A DNA stretch of 64,000 nucleotides. Origin: Acinetobacter calcoaceticus DSM 30006 = CIP 81.8 (GTDB lineage Bacteria; Pseudomonadota; Gammaproteobacteria; Pseudomonadales; Moraxellaceae). The stretch is taken from contig NZ_KB849780.1 in assembly GCF_000368965.1 (NCBI RefSeq), positions 2,196,117 to 2,260,116 on the forward strand. The letters are read 5' to 3'. Shown one piece after another: positions 48,411-56,711 of the stretch (its first letter is position 1; every line of letters begins with the position of its first letter). The notes beneath the pieces are model-generated. The model saw only the letters and a program-made list of their open reading frames with translations, was not told where the DNA came from and did no database searches. A program made the translations under genes and the position numbers.

Positions 48411-48774
48411 TGAATGACCTCATAATATAGTCATCTCAGATTAATAGATATCCTGTCACATGGCAAAAGGTAATTGTAAGACAAAATTTTTAAAATCATT
48501 TTAAAAATTAAAATAAAAACATTAAAAACAAATACTTATTCAATTACCACAAAAAAGTGATAAAGAAAACTTTACGGTCAGTTGTTATGCTTTTCAAATA
48601 ATTTCGTACTTAAATAACATAAGTATTTTTATTTTAAGTCTATTTTTCCATCAAAAGCCTTTATAATAAAAAATATATAGTGATGGTAAGTTTAAATTTT
48701 AAGCTTTTAATAAGTTTCAATTCATATATTGTTTCTGATTTTTTTTATTTACAGCACCGCGCTCTACTACCTTA
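48411..48774. other. Gene-free AT-rich region
   Basis: This stretch of 364 bases lies between the divergent LysE-family and DUF2062 genes. It has many A/T runs. I found no convincing small gene, RNA, repeat or well-matched promoter, although both flanking genes must be transcribed from it. Confidence 0.5.
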
Positions 48775-49344
48775 ATGATTATGGCAAAGCACTTTTTTCA
48801 ATCTTGGCTTCCCTCACCCGAGAAAGTTTCAAACATGAAATTTCTAAGGATTTTTGGTAAAAAGACCCTTAATCCTGTGCTTTGGTATGTCAATCGAAAA
48901 TCAATTACCCGAGCTGTTTTTGTTGGAACCTTTTTTGGTTTACTGCCTATCCCTTTTCACAGTGTATTTATTGTGATGGCAGTCTTACTATTTGAAGTAA
49001 ATCTACCAATTAGCTTAATGCTGGCTTGGCTAAGTAATCCTCTTACTTTAGTTCCTATTCTATATATTGGGTTTTGGTTTGGTGCGCATATTTTTCATGT
49101 GCATATGATCAACAAAGAAATGCTGCTGGGTGTATTGCACCAGATTTCCCGTTGGATTACTCATTTCGGCCATGGGCACATTGATTTTAGTCTTGCGAAA
49201 ATTTTGATGACAGGTCTTGTTGTAGAAGCTTTCGTATTTGCCGTCATTTTATATTTATCTACAGAAATTTTCTGGCGTTGGATGGTCATTAAAAACTGGA
49301 AAAGTAGACATCGCCATAAAAAGCAAGAAGAAGAAGTTTTATAA
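48775..49344 (+). CDS. DUF2062 membrane protein
   Basis: The 189-residue protein has a hydrophobic core of three or four helices and the family pattern FVGTFFGLLPIPFHSVFIVMAVLLF, then WLSNPLTLVPILYIGFWFG. The C-terminus is very basic (KNWKSRHRHKKQ). Function is unknown. ATG codons at 48775 and 48781 are both possible starts, and neither has a clear ribosome site. Confidence 0.85.
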   Translation: MIMAKHFFQSWLPSPEKVSNMKFLRIFGKKTLNPVLWYVNRKSITRAVFVGTFFGLLPIPFHSVFIVMAVLLFEVNLPISLMLAWLSNPLTLVPILYIGFWFGAHIFHVHMINKEMLLGVLHQISRWITHFGHGHIDFSLAKILMTGLVVEAFVFAVILYLSTEIFWRWMVIKNWKSRHRHKKQEEEVL

Positions 49345-49376
49345 AGACTCCGATCTTCTTGCTGAGTTTTAAATTA

Positions 49377-50249
49377 TTATTTTGGTAGTTTTGATTTCAT
49401 ATACTCTTCAGCCACATTGAGTACATACTCTTGGCAAGCCTCTCCTGTACCAGGGTCGTAAGCCCCGTTATTCGTAATATTATTAGATAAGATTCGAATT
49501 CCTAGAAAAGGAACATTCAACTGACTTGCAATTTGAGCCACAGATGCTGCTTCCATTTCCTCGACTGAAGTGCCATAACGTTGGTGGAAGAATTGAATAC
49601 GATCAAGCTCATTATTCCAGACATCTGCTGAACCAATCGTTCCTTCAACCACCTCACCTTTATCATAACGAACTTTATGTGCTGCCACTAATAACTCTTG
49701 GTCACCTTCAAATTTACGAATTGCGATAGGTTCTGGGTCAGACTCGTCTGTTGGCAAAACATCAAAAGCCTCAACCCATGTGAGTGAATTTGAACCACCA
49801 CCAACTGGCTGCTTTGGTGTTCTAAATGCACCAATATTGGTTGCGTATTTTCCTAAGACAATATCGTAAACGTGTAGATCTGGATCGTGCCCGCCTGATG
49901 TTCCCTGATTAATAATTGCTATCGGTTTATAACGTTCAATGGCTAAAGCAGTTGCCGCAGCCGAGTTACTCATACCCATACGGGTTTTAGAAATAATCAT
50001 TGGATAACCATTATAGGTACCCTTCCAGAATGTCCACCCACCAATGGTTTCAACAGTCTTATTCTCTAATTTTGAAGCCATTCTTTCCGACTCAACAGGC
50101 AAAGCACCCTGAATAATAATCGGCTGTAATTTCTGTTTTTGCTCCTGAACTGTAGGTGTTTGTGAAACAGAAGAGTCGTCATTATTGCATCCGACTAAAA
50201 ATAAGGCGCTACATAAACTGATTACGCCAAAAGCACATTTAAATTGCAT
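49377..50249 (-). CDS. MTA/SAH nucleosidase-like lipoprotein
   Basis: The 290-residue protein has a lipoprotein signal with lipobox LVGC (Cys21). A nucleoside phosphorylase fold of the MTAN type follows (about 43-285). QGALPVESE matches the GAMEEE region with its catalytic Glu. INQGTSGGHDPDLHVYDIVL and SVEEMEAASVAQIASQLNVPFLGIRILS are typical. The Asp that normally follows this last segment and acts as the acid is Asn256 here. Export to the periplasm is unusual for this intracellular enzyme family, so its substrate and activity are uncertain. Confidence 0.82.
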   Translation of the reverse strand: MQFKCAFGVISLCSALFLVGCNNDDSSVSQTPTVQEQKQKLQPIIIQGALPVESERMASKLENKTVETIGGWTFWKGTYNGYPMIISKTRMGMSNSAAATALAIERYKPIAIINQGTSGGHDPDLHVYDIVLGKYATNIGAFRTPKQPVGGGSNSLTWVEAFDVLPTDESDPEPIAIRKFEGDQELLVAAHKVRYDKGEVVEGTIGSADVWNNELDRIQFFHQRYGTSVEEMEAASVAQIASQLNVPFLGIRILSNNITNNGAYDPGTGEACQEYVLNVAEEYMKSKLPK

Positions 50250-50357
50250 TTTTTACCCTTTCTTTTTAAAAAGTGTAAAGTAGCAATCTATATGCCAATT
50301 TCAAGTTTAGCTTTGTTATTAATATTCAGTGGTTTAATTTTTTATTTTAACCAGATA

Positions 50358-50388
50358 ATAAAAAACCCGACTTGAAGTCGGGTTTAAA
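50358..50388 (-). terminator. Terminator of apbC
   Basis: AAACCCGAC and GTCGGGTTT enclose a five-base loop. On the minus strand TTTTTTATT follows. Confidence 0.85.
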
Positions 50389-50392
50389 TAAA

Positions 50393-51583
50393 TCAAAAAA
50401 TACGTTTGTCATCACGTGTACGTTGAGGAATTTTCTCAATCTGTTCCCACATAGCCTTAGCAATATCAATATAACTATCAGCGGCATCATCCATTGCTAC
50501 AACACTAGGTTTACCCTGATCAGCATGCTCACGGATCTGAGCATTTAGAGGCAAACGGCCTAATAATGGAATATGGTACTGTTCAGAGAGCTTGTCACCC
50601 CCGCCAATACCAAAAATTTGCTCCTCATGACCACAGTTAGAGCAAATATGGGTCGACATATTTTCAACGACGCCTAATACAGGAATTCCAACTTTATTAA
50701 ATAATTCGATACCCTTAGTAGCATCTAATAAGGCAACATTTTGTGGGGTAGTCACAATGATTGAACCAGTAACTGGGATACGCTGCGCAAGCGTGAGTTG
50801 AATATCACCAGTACCAGGTGGCATATCAATCATCAATACATCTAGATCAGGCCAAAGAGTTTGATTAAATAATTGCATTAAAGCACCCGTTGCCTTCGGT
50901 CCACGCCATGCAACAGGGGTGTTGTTATCACCAGTTAAATGTCCAATCGATAACACCGCCATGCCATAAGCATCTAAAGGCACAAAATTTTCACTTTCAA
51001 TAAGAGGGGTTTTGCCAGCATTGCCTAGCATTGTCGGAATACTTGGGCCATAGATATCGGCATCCAACACTCCAACTTTAAGCCCCATTTTTTGCAAGGC
51101 AAGTGCTAAATTAACAGTAGTTGTCGATTTACCAACGCCACCCTTACCTGACGAAACTAAAATAACATGCTTAATGCGAGGATGAAGTGGAACATCTCTT
51201 TGTTGCGGAGCTGCTTTTTGGATAGGCGGATTATTTGGATCTGGTTCTGCTTTAGGTGAAGCATCAAGCACAGGAGGTAGGTTTGAACTTTCTTGTGCAG
51301 GACGCTTTTGTTGAACCACATGTAGATTTAGTTCTTCAATACCACACTTTTCTAAAGCCCCAGCCAAATCATCATGAATTTGCTGCAAGTGCTCTTTTTC
51401 ATCAGGAAATGTATTAATGGTGAGTTGTAATACTCGACCTTGAACTTGAAGCTGACTAATGCGCTCTTTTAAAGCATCTTTTGAATGCGGTAGTAAATAA
51501 TTTTGGAGTACCGTTTGGATTTCATCTTCTTTCACTTCTTGTGCGGGTGAAAAAACAGACTTTAATGAAGAAAGCCAAGACAT
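50393..51583 (-). CDS. apbC: Iron-sulfur cluster carrier ATPase ApbC/Mrp
   Basis: The 396-residue P-loop protein delivers Fe-S clusters to apoproteins. An N-terminal MIP18/DUF59-like domain (about 15-95) and a Pro-rich linker lead to the ATPase core with VSSGKGGVGKSTTTVNLALAL (about 143-163). DADIYGPSIPTMLG, DMPPGTGDIQLTL, and the cluster-binding CSNCG near 315-319 follow. Expressed alone, it is divergent in position from metG. It ends at a strong terminator. Confidence 0.94.
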   Translation of the reverse strand: MSWLSSLKSVFSPAQEVKEDEIQTVLQNYLLPHSKDALKERISQLQVQGRVLQLTINTFPDEKEHLQQIHDDLAGALEKCGIEELNLHVVQQKRPAQESSNLPPVLDASPKAEPDPNNPPIQKAAPQQRDVPLHPRIKHVILVSSGKGGVGKSTTTVNLALALQKMGLKVGVLDADIYGPSIPTMLGNAGKTPLIESENFVPLDAYGMAVLSIGHLTGDNNTPVAWRGPKATGALMQLFNQTLWPDLDVLMIDMPPGTGDIQLTLAQRIPVTGSIIVTTPQNVALLDATKGIELFNKVGIPVLGVVENMSTHICSNCGHEEQIFGIGGGDKLSEQYHIPLLGRLPLNAQIREHADQGKPSVVAMDDAADSYIDIAKAMWEQIEKIPQRTRDDKRIF

Positions 51584-51730
51584 ATTGTTTACTCCAAAAA
51601 CAGATCATTACAGCTTAATGGAGATAGTGTAACAGTATTGATCCGCACTCGCTCACCTAAGGATGAAGAATTGCTAATTTTCAAGCTTCCATCTTTTAGG
51701 TAAGGAGTGCAGATTTTAGTTTAAATAAAC

Positions 51731-52231
51731 TTACTCATCAGAATCATGGTGCTTCAATTTATTTAACTTATCTGTTGCTGTTTTCTTCAACTCATCAAAT
51801 TTCGCTGTTGCTTGCGTTTTTAACTCATCAAATTTTGTTGCAGCCTCATCTTTTAACTCTACTGCTTTGGCTTTGGCGTCATCAAGTTTATGACCCGCTT
51901 CTGTACGTAAATGATCGAACTTATCTTGCAAGGTATGCTGAGCATCCTCAAGTTTGCCTTTCAAATCATTTGCTTTATCTTCAACTGCCTCTTTGCCAGC
52001 AGCTTGTTTATCTTTTACATTTTCCTTTAAATCATCCAAAGCTTTTTCACCTTGAACTTTTGCATCTGCCACTTTGGCCTTTAACTCATCTACTTTATCT
52101 TCAACAGCTTCTTTACCAGCAGCTTCTTTAGCTTTTACGTTTTCCTTTAAATCTTCCAAAGCTTTTTCACCTTGTACTTTTGCATCTGCCGCTTTTGCTT
52201 TTAACTCATCTAATTTATTTTCAGTAGTCAT
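51731..52231 (-). CDS. Repetitive helical protein, LEA-like
   Basis: The 166-residue protein is almost wholly Lys, Ala, Glu, Asp and Leu, with predicted continuous amphipathic helix. It has no signal peptide, cysteine or tryptophan. Residues 6-45 and 46-85 are a near-perfect tandem repeat (DELKAKAADAKVQGEKALEDLKENV...). Degenerate repeats (KFDELKTQATAKFDELKKTA) fill the end. Composition resembles late-embryogenesis-abundant or apolipophorin-like stress proteins. The function is unknown to me. Confidence 0.8.
   Translation of the reverse strand: MTTENKLDELKAKAADAKVQGEKALEDLKENVKAKEAAGKEAVEDKVDELKAKVADAKVQGEKALDDLKENVKDKQAAGKEAVEDKANDLKGKLEDAQHTLQDKFDHLRTEAGHKLDDAKAKAVELKDEAATKFDELKTQATAKFDELKKTATDKLNKLKHHDSDE
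51977..52216 (-). repeat. 120-bp tandem duplication
   Basis: Two adjacent in-frame 120-bp units (52097-52216 and 51977-52096) encode residues 6-45 and 46-85 of the helical protein. They differ at scattered positions, mostly silent or conservative. Confidence 0.85.
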
Positions 52232-52434
52232 CGTTGTTATCCTCGTAGTTAATTAAAAAATTACCTGAATAAGTTATTAGTTATACATCGTTATGGCTTA
52301 TTTTCTGACCGTAACTGCAATTTGAAACAAAGACAATACAGGAAGATTCAAATATTTTTTGATTTGTTTATCTGTTCTAAAGAGAAACGCTCTCTGACCA
52401 AAACCCATTTTTATAGAAACCTCTTGCGCCAAGC

Positions 52435-52453
52435 CAAAGATTATTAATCTTTG
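52435..52453. promoter_or_regulatory. 9-bp inverted repeat upstream of metG
   Basis: CAAAGATTA and TAATCTTTG flank a single T, ending 53 bases before the metG ATG. It may be an operator or leader hairpin. Nothing links it to a known factor. Confidence 0.35.
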
Positions 52454-52506
52454 CTTATCTCCCTGCATCAGTTAAAATCTTCCACCTTATAAATACGAAT
52501 GAGAGA

Positions 52507-54582
52507 ATGAAATCCGTGCGTAAAATTTTAGTCACTAATGCCCTCCCTTATGCTAATGGTCCAATTCATATGGGTCATTTACTCGGTTACATCCAGGCAG
52601 ATATCTGGGTTCGTGCCATGCGAGCAATGGGTCATGATGTGACTTATGTATGTGCGGATGATGCTCACGGTACAGCAATTATGCTACGTGCCGAAGCAAA
52701 TGGTATTAGCCCAGAAGAGCAAATTGCGAATGTTCAAAAAGAACACATCCGTGATTTTGACGGTTTTGGCGTACATTTCGATCATTACGATTCAACTCAT
52801 AGCGATGCGAACAAAGCCCGCTCAACAGATATCTATATTAAAAACCGTGAAGCTGGAAATATTGCAGTTCGCCCTGTAACTCAATTATTTGACCCAGAAA
52901 AAGGCATGTTCTTGTCTGACCGTTTCATTAAAGGTACATGCCCGAAATGTAAATCAGAAGACCAATACGGCGACTCATGTGAAGTTTGTGGTACAACCTA
53001 TAATGCAACTGAACTACTTAACCCACGTTCAACCTTAAGTGGTGCAACACCAGTTGAAAAATCTTCAGATCATTATTTCTTTAAACTACCGAACTTTGCT
53101 GAGTATTTACAGAAATGGACCCGTGATGAAGGTCGATTACCTGTTTCGATTGCAAACAAGCTAGATGAATGGTTTGAGTCGGGTTTAACCGATTGGGATA
53201 TTTCCCGTGATGCACCTTATTTCGGTTTTGAAATTCCTGATGCGCCAAATAAATACTTCTATGTTTGGGTAGATGCACCAATTGGTTATATGTCGAGTTT
53301 TGAAAATTACATCAAAACTAAGCGCCCAGATTTAAGTTTTGATGATTTCTGGAAAAAAGACAGTCAAAACGATGTTTACCATTTCATTGGTAAAGACATT
53401 GTTTATTTCCATGCATTGTTCTGGCCTGCAATGTTGGATGGTGCAAACTATCGCACTCCAACAGGCTTATTTGTAAATGGTTTCTTGACTGTGAACGGAC
53501 AAAAAATGTCTAAGTCTCGTGGTACTTTTATTAAAGCAGAGACTTATTTACAGCATTTAAATCCAGAATATTTACGTTACTACTTTGCATCTAAACTTTC
53601 AGATAAAGTTGAAGACTCTGATTTAAACCTTGATGATTTTATTCAAAAAGTAAATTCTGACTTAGTCGGTAAAGTCGTCAATATTGCTAGCCGTTGTGCT
53701 AAATTTATCAACAGTAACTTTAACAATACTTTATCTGCTGAATGTGCAGAATCTGAGTTGGTGCAAAGTTTTATTGATGCAGGTGATTCAATCGCTAGCG
53801 CATATGAAGCACGTGAATTCTCAATGGCTATTCGTGAAATTATGGCACTTGCTGATCGTGCAAACCAATATATTGACGAGAAAAAGCCATGGGCACTTGC
53901 TAAACAAGAAGGTCAAGAACAACAAGTTCTTGATGTGTGCTCAGTTGGTATCAACTTGTTCCGTCAATTAGCTGTGTACTTGGCTCCAGTTCTTCCAACT
54001 TTGGCTGAGCAAGTTCAAAGTTTCTTAAAACTTGAAAGCTTCAATTTCGATTCACGTCAACAAATTCTTGTAAGCCATGAGATTGCACAGTTCCAACCGC
54101 TCATGCAACGTGTTGATCCAAAAGCTGTTGCTGCAATGGTGGATGCATCTAAAGAGTCTTTAGGTACTCCTGCTCCAGAAGCAACTAAAGCAGCTGCGAA
54201 AAAGGACAAAGCTGCCGAGAAAAAAGCGGCTCTTGTTCCAGCAGTTGGTGAAGCAGAAATCATTGGTATTGAAGATTTCTTAAAGGTTGACTTACGTGTT
54301 GCTCAGGTCGTTGAAGCAGGCACTGTTGAAGGTTCAGATAAATTACTTCAACTTACTTTAGACGTTGGTGAAGCTGAAACACGTAATGTATTCAGTGGTA
54401 TTCGCAGCCAATACGCTCCAGAAGATTTAAAAGGCAAACTGGTCGTTATGGTTGCTAACCTTGCACCACGTAAAATGCGTTTTGGTATTTCAAACGGAAT
54501 GGTACTTGCTGCTGGAAATGGTGAAGGTATTTTCATTATTTCACCAGATAGCGGTGCAAAACCAGGCGATAAAGTTTCTTAA
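52507..54582 (+). CDS. metG: Methionyl-tRNA synthetase
   Basis: The 691-residue class I synthetase charges tRNA-Met. [17 protein letters not shown] holds the HIGH-type motif (HMGH), and [13 protein letters not shown] holds KMSKS. A zinc-binding insert has [18 protein letters not shown] (about 142-159). The C-terminal tRNA-binding dimerisation domain runs from about 585 to 691 ([19 protein letters not shown]...), after an Ala/Lys-rich linker. It is monocistronic with its own terminator. Confidence 0.98.
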   Translation: MKSVRKILVTNALPYANGPIHMGHLLGYIQADIWVRAMRAMGHDVTYVCADDAHGTAIMLRAEANGISPEEQIANVQKEHIRDFDGFGVHFDHYDSTHSDANKARSTDIYIKNREAGNIAVRPVTQLFDPEKGMFLSDRFIKGTCPKCKSEDQYGDSCEVCGTTYNATELLNPRSTLSGATPVEKSSDHYFFKLPNFAEYLQKWTRDEGRLPVSIANKLDEWFESGLTDWDISRDAPYFGFEIPDAPNKYFYVWVDAPIGYMSSFENYIKTKRPDLSFDDFWKKDSQNDVYHFIGKDIVYFHALFWPAMLDGANYRTPTGLFVNGFLTVNGQKMSKSRGTFIKAETYLQHLNPEYLRYYFASKLSDKVEDSDLNLDDFIQKVNSDLVGKVVNIASRCAKFINSNFNNTLSAECAESELVQSFIDAGDSIASAYEAREFSMAIREIMALADRANQYIDEKKPWALAKQEGQEQQVLDVCSVGINLFRQLAVYLAPVLPTLAEQVQSFLKLESFNFDSRQQILVSHEIAQFQPLMQRVDPKAVAAMVDASKESLGTPAPEATKAAAKKDKAAEKKAALVPAVGEAEIIGIEDFLKVDLRVAQVVEAGTVEGSDKLLQLTLDVGEAETRNVFSGIRSQYAPEDLKGKLVVMVANLAPRKMRFGISNGMVLAAGNGEGIFIISPDSGAKPGDKVS

Positions 54583-54592
54583 TCTGCCTTCA

Positions 54593-54628
54593 TAAAAAAA
54601 GCTTCCTAAATTGGAAGCTTTTTTTATT
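54593..54628. terminator. Terminator of metG
   Basis: AAAAAAAGCTTCC and GGAAGCTTTTTTT enclose a six-base loop. The minus strand can also use it for the EF-hand gene ending at 54673. Confidence 0.88.
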
Positions 54629-54672
54629 TTTAAAATTCGAGTTCTGAAGAAATATAAATAAGTGAATTTAAA

Positions 54673-55008
54673 TTACGACCACGGCCACCCTTCACAAGGA
54701 TTATTAAATAAAACATGTATGTTTCCTAACTCCTCATTTGTTAAATAGCCGTTCTTATTTTCATCTAAATAATGAAATAACTCTGTCTGCTTGTTTTCGC
54801 CTTGAAAACGTTTATCGCTCGGCCAGTTATAAGGATAAAAATCCTCAACACGTTGAAACTCTTTTAGGCTGTACATTCCATCATGATTTAAATCATATTT
54901 TTCCTGAAAAAGGTCCCACTCTAAAGATGCAGGTTCACATGCATTGACCATACTCAAAATACAGTAAGTCGCACACCCTGCAAGTAACTTAATAGTTGGA
55001 TTGCTCAT
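54673..55008 (-). CDS. Exported EF-hand calcium-binding protein
   Basis: The 111-residue protein has an N-terminal hydrophobic signal (residues 5-24). Two canonical EF-hand loops are seen: D39-LNHDGMYSLK-E50 and D82-ENKNGYLTNE-E93, with ligands at positions 1, 3, 5, 9 and 12. Three cysteines lie in or at the end of the leader and one at the C-terminal CEGWPWS. I start at MSNPTIKLL. The ATG lies within the end of the upstream lipoprotein gene, and an in-frame start at 55068 would overlap that gene more. Confidence 0.78.
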   Translation of the reverse strand: MSNPTIKLLAGCATYCILSMVNACEPASLEWDLFQEKYDLNHDGMYSLKEFQRVEDFYPYNWPSDKRFQGENKQTELFHYLDENKNGYLTNEELGNIHVLFNNPCEGWPWS

Positions 55009-55177
55009 GATTATTCGCTTGGATATCGGAAATTTTATAATCCTTTTCATGAACTGGAGTACCAACAATACTCATGGTCCGTTCATTTGCTGGTGGTTGC
55101 TTACTCATCGTTCTCATCTCACATCCTGTAGTTAAGATGAGAAAAACTACAGAAATGCTCACCATTAGTTTTTTCAT
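54989..55177 (-). CDS. Small lipoprotein of unknown function
   Basis: The 62-residue precursor begins MKKLMVSISVVFLILTTGC, with the lipid-attached Cys at position 19 and Glu at +2. The mature part is about 44 polar residues with no recognisable domain. It overlaps the EF-hand gene by 20 bases in another frame, so the two are coupled. The inferred product is an envelope-anchored partner of the EF-hand protein. Confidence 0.72.
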   Translation of the reverse strand: MKKLMVSISVVFLILTTGCEMRTMSKQPPANERTMSIVGTPVHEKDYKISDIQANNHEQSNY

Positions 55178-55280
55178 AACGTGATCCTCATTTCTTTTTG
55201 TTTTATTTATTAAGTTACCACTTTTTAAATGTTTAAGGGCTAAAAAAGATATTTCAATTTGTATATATTTTACGCAAAAA

Positions 55281-55310
55281 TAAAGCCAGACTATAAACAG
55301 CTGGCTTTGG
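55281..55310 (-). terminator. Terminator of the LysE-family gene at 55340
   Basis: AAAGCCAG and CTGGCTTT pair, with an 11-base loop. On the minus strand ATTTTTG follows. Confidence 0.7.
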
Positions 55311-55339
55311 ATTTTTTAGATATTTTAATTAAAGACTTA

Positions 55340-55963
55340 TCATTTGAAGAAAATTAACTTTAAACCCAATAGGCTAACAATGCTTCCAGCAACTCGGTCA
55401 ACACCAGTTTTTGCCTTTAAATACATTTTTCTAGGCTTCTCTGAAGATAGCAGCATTGCCACACATGAATACCAACCAGCATCAATCATAAAACAAATCA
55501 CTGGCAATGCGACGTAGTAATAATTTGGGATTTCTTTCGGCAGTAAAGCAGTAAATACACTTGCTAATACAACTGCGATTTTTGGATTACTTAACTGAGT
55601 AATCAAACCATATCGATATGCCTGTTTATAGGTCATTTTCGATTTTGCATCGTTTTCCATTGCAATTGGTTCTTTGGCATGTTTAATAATTTTAAAAGCT
55701 AGCCAAAGTAAATAAAGCCCGCCACCAATTTTTAAAATTAAATAAGCAGAAGGTACAGCCAATAAAACCGCTTGTAATCCCATAACAGCTAATAGGCCAA
55801 ACAGAGCTGCGCCTGTACCTGTTCCTAAAGCCGTGAACAAACCATGTTTACGTGATTTAGAAATTGAATTTTGTGCCACGTAAATAAAGCTTGGCCCAGG
55901 GCTTATTGCTCCCAGCATCAATGCCATCGCAATTGAAAAAAGAGGAATAAGGGACTCAAACAT
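55340..55963 (-). CDS. LysE-family translocator
   Basis: The 207-residue membrane protein has about six helices, with MALMLGAISPGPSFIYVAQNSISKSRKHGL at about 13-42 and QLSNPKIAVVLASVFTALLP near the middle. It belongs to the RhtB/LysE amino acid exporter superfamily. It is divergent from the TetR operon across 178 bases that hold several palindromes. The TetR protein may control both sides. Confidence 0.87.
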   Translation of the reverse strand: MFESLIPLFSIAMALMLGAISPGPSFIYVAQNSISKSRKHGLFTALGTGTGAALFGLLAVMGLQAVLLAVPSAYLILKIGGGLYLLWLAFKIIKHAKEPIAMENDAKSKMTYKQAYRYGLITQLSNPKIAVVLASVFTALLPKEIPNYYYVALPVICFMIDAGWYSCVAMLLSSEKPRKMYLKAKTGVDRVAGSIVSLLGLKLIFFK

Positions 55964-56031
55964 TGTATTGACCTAGCATTACGCAATTGCGCGGTATTCT
56001 ACCAGCTTTTTATGACGCAGATAAAAATGGA

Positions 56032-56084
56032 GAAGATATAAATGATGAAAATTGAATTTTCATGTTTTTACAATTTATATCTTC
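56032..56084. promoter_or_regulatory. Nested inverted repeats in the LysE/TetR intergenic region
   Basis: The outer arms GAAGATATAAAT (56032-56043) and ATTTATATCTTC (56073-56084) are perfectly complementary over 12 bp. Inside them ATGAAAATT-G-AATTTTCAT (56045-56063) is a second perfect repeat with 9-bp arms. A regulatory role is inferred from the position between divergent genes. Confidence 0.5.
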
Positions 56085-56087
56085 ACA

Positions 56088-56105
56088 ACGGACAAAAATG
56101 TCCGT
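56088..56105. promoter_or_regulatory. Candidate TetR operator
   Basis: ACGGACA-AAAA-TGTCCGT is a perfect 18-bp inverted repeat, ending 36 bases before the TetR start codon. The half-site type is common for autoregulated TetR-family repressors. Confidence 0.65.
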
Positions 56106-56141
56106 TAAATATATATTCTTTAAAAGATCCCTAAAGATGAC

Positions 56142-56711
56142 ATGAGTAAACGTCAAAAAATTGCTGCCCATAATCGGGATGAATTACTCAATGCAGCCGA
56201 AGAATGTTTTCGTATTCATGGCATTAATGTCCCCTTACAAGTTGTGATTGACCACGCTGGTGTAGGACGAGCAACGTTCTATCGTAACTTTTGCGATCGC
56301 AAAGCTTTAATTAGCGCACTTTTAGAACGCGCGATTACACAGCTAGAGCAAAAGGCAGCTCATTTTCAACAATTCGGAGACGGTTTATTTCGTTTAATTG
56401 AAGGACACATTGGGCAACTTCCCAAGCTCGCAATTTTGCAAGATTTTTGGAGAGTAATTGATCGACAAGACCCAATTATGTTAAAAATCTATGAACGGCG
56501 AAATAATGCACTTAATCCACTGATTGAAAAAGCAATAGAACAAAAACTGTGCCGAGCAGATCTAACTGCCGATGACTATGCAATGGTCACTGCAATGTTA
56601 GGTTCTTCATTTCAAGGACATGAGCCCGAAGAACAGACTCGCTTAGCAAAACGAGCAATTGAATTACTATTTCATGGTATTCAAATACAAAAAATTCGAG
56701 GGATAGAATGA
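56142..56711 (+). CDS. TetR-family transcriptional regulator
   Basis: The 189-residue protein has an N-terminal helix-turn-helix (about 8-55, LLNAAEECFRIHGINVPLQVVIDHAGVGRATFYRNFCDRKALISALL). A helical ligand domain follows. It overlaps the MFS gene by four bases and so controls its own efflux operon in the usual manner. The inducer is not known. Confidence 0.92.
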   Translation: MSKRQKIAAHNRDELLNAAEECFRIHGINVPLQVVIDHAGVGRATFYRNFCDRKALISALLERAITQLEQKAAHFQQFGDGLFRLIEGHIGQLPKLAILQDFWRVIDRQDPIMLKIYERRNNALNPLIEKAIEQKLCRADLTADDYAMVTAMLGSSFQGHEPEEQTRLAKRAIELLFHGIQIQKIRGIE

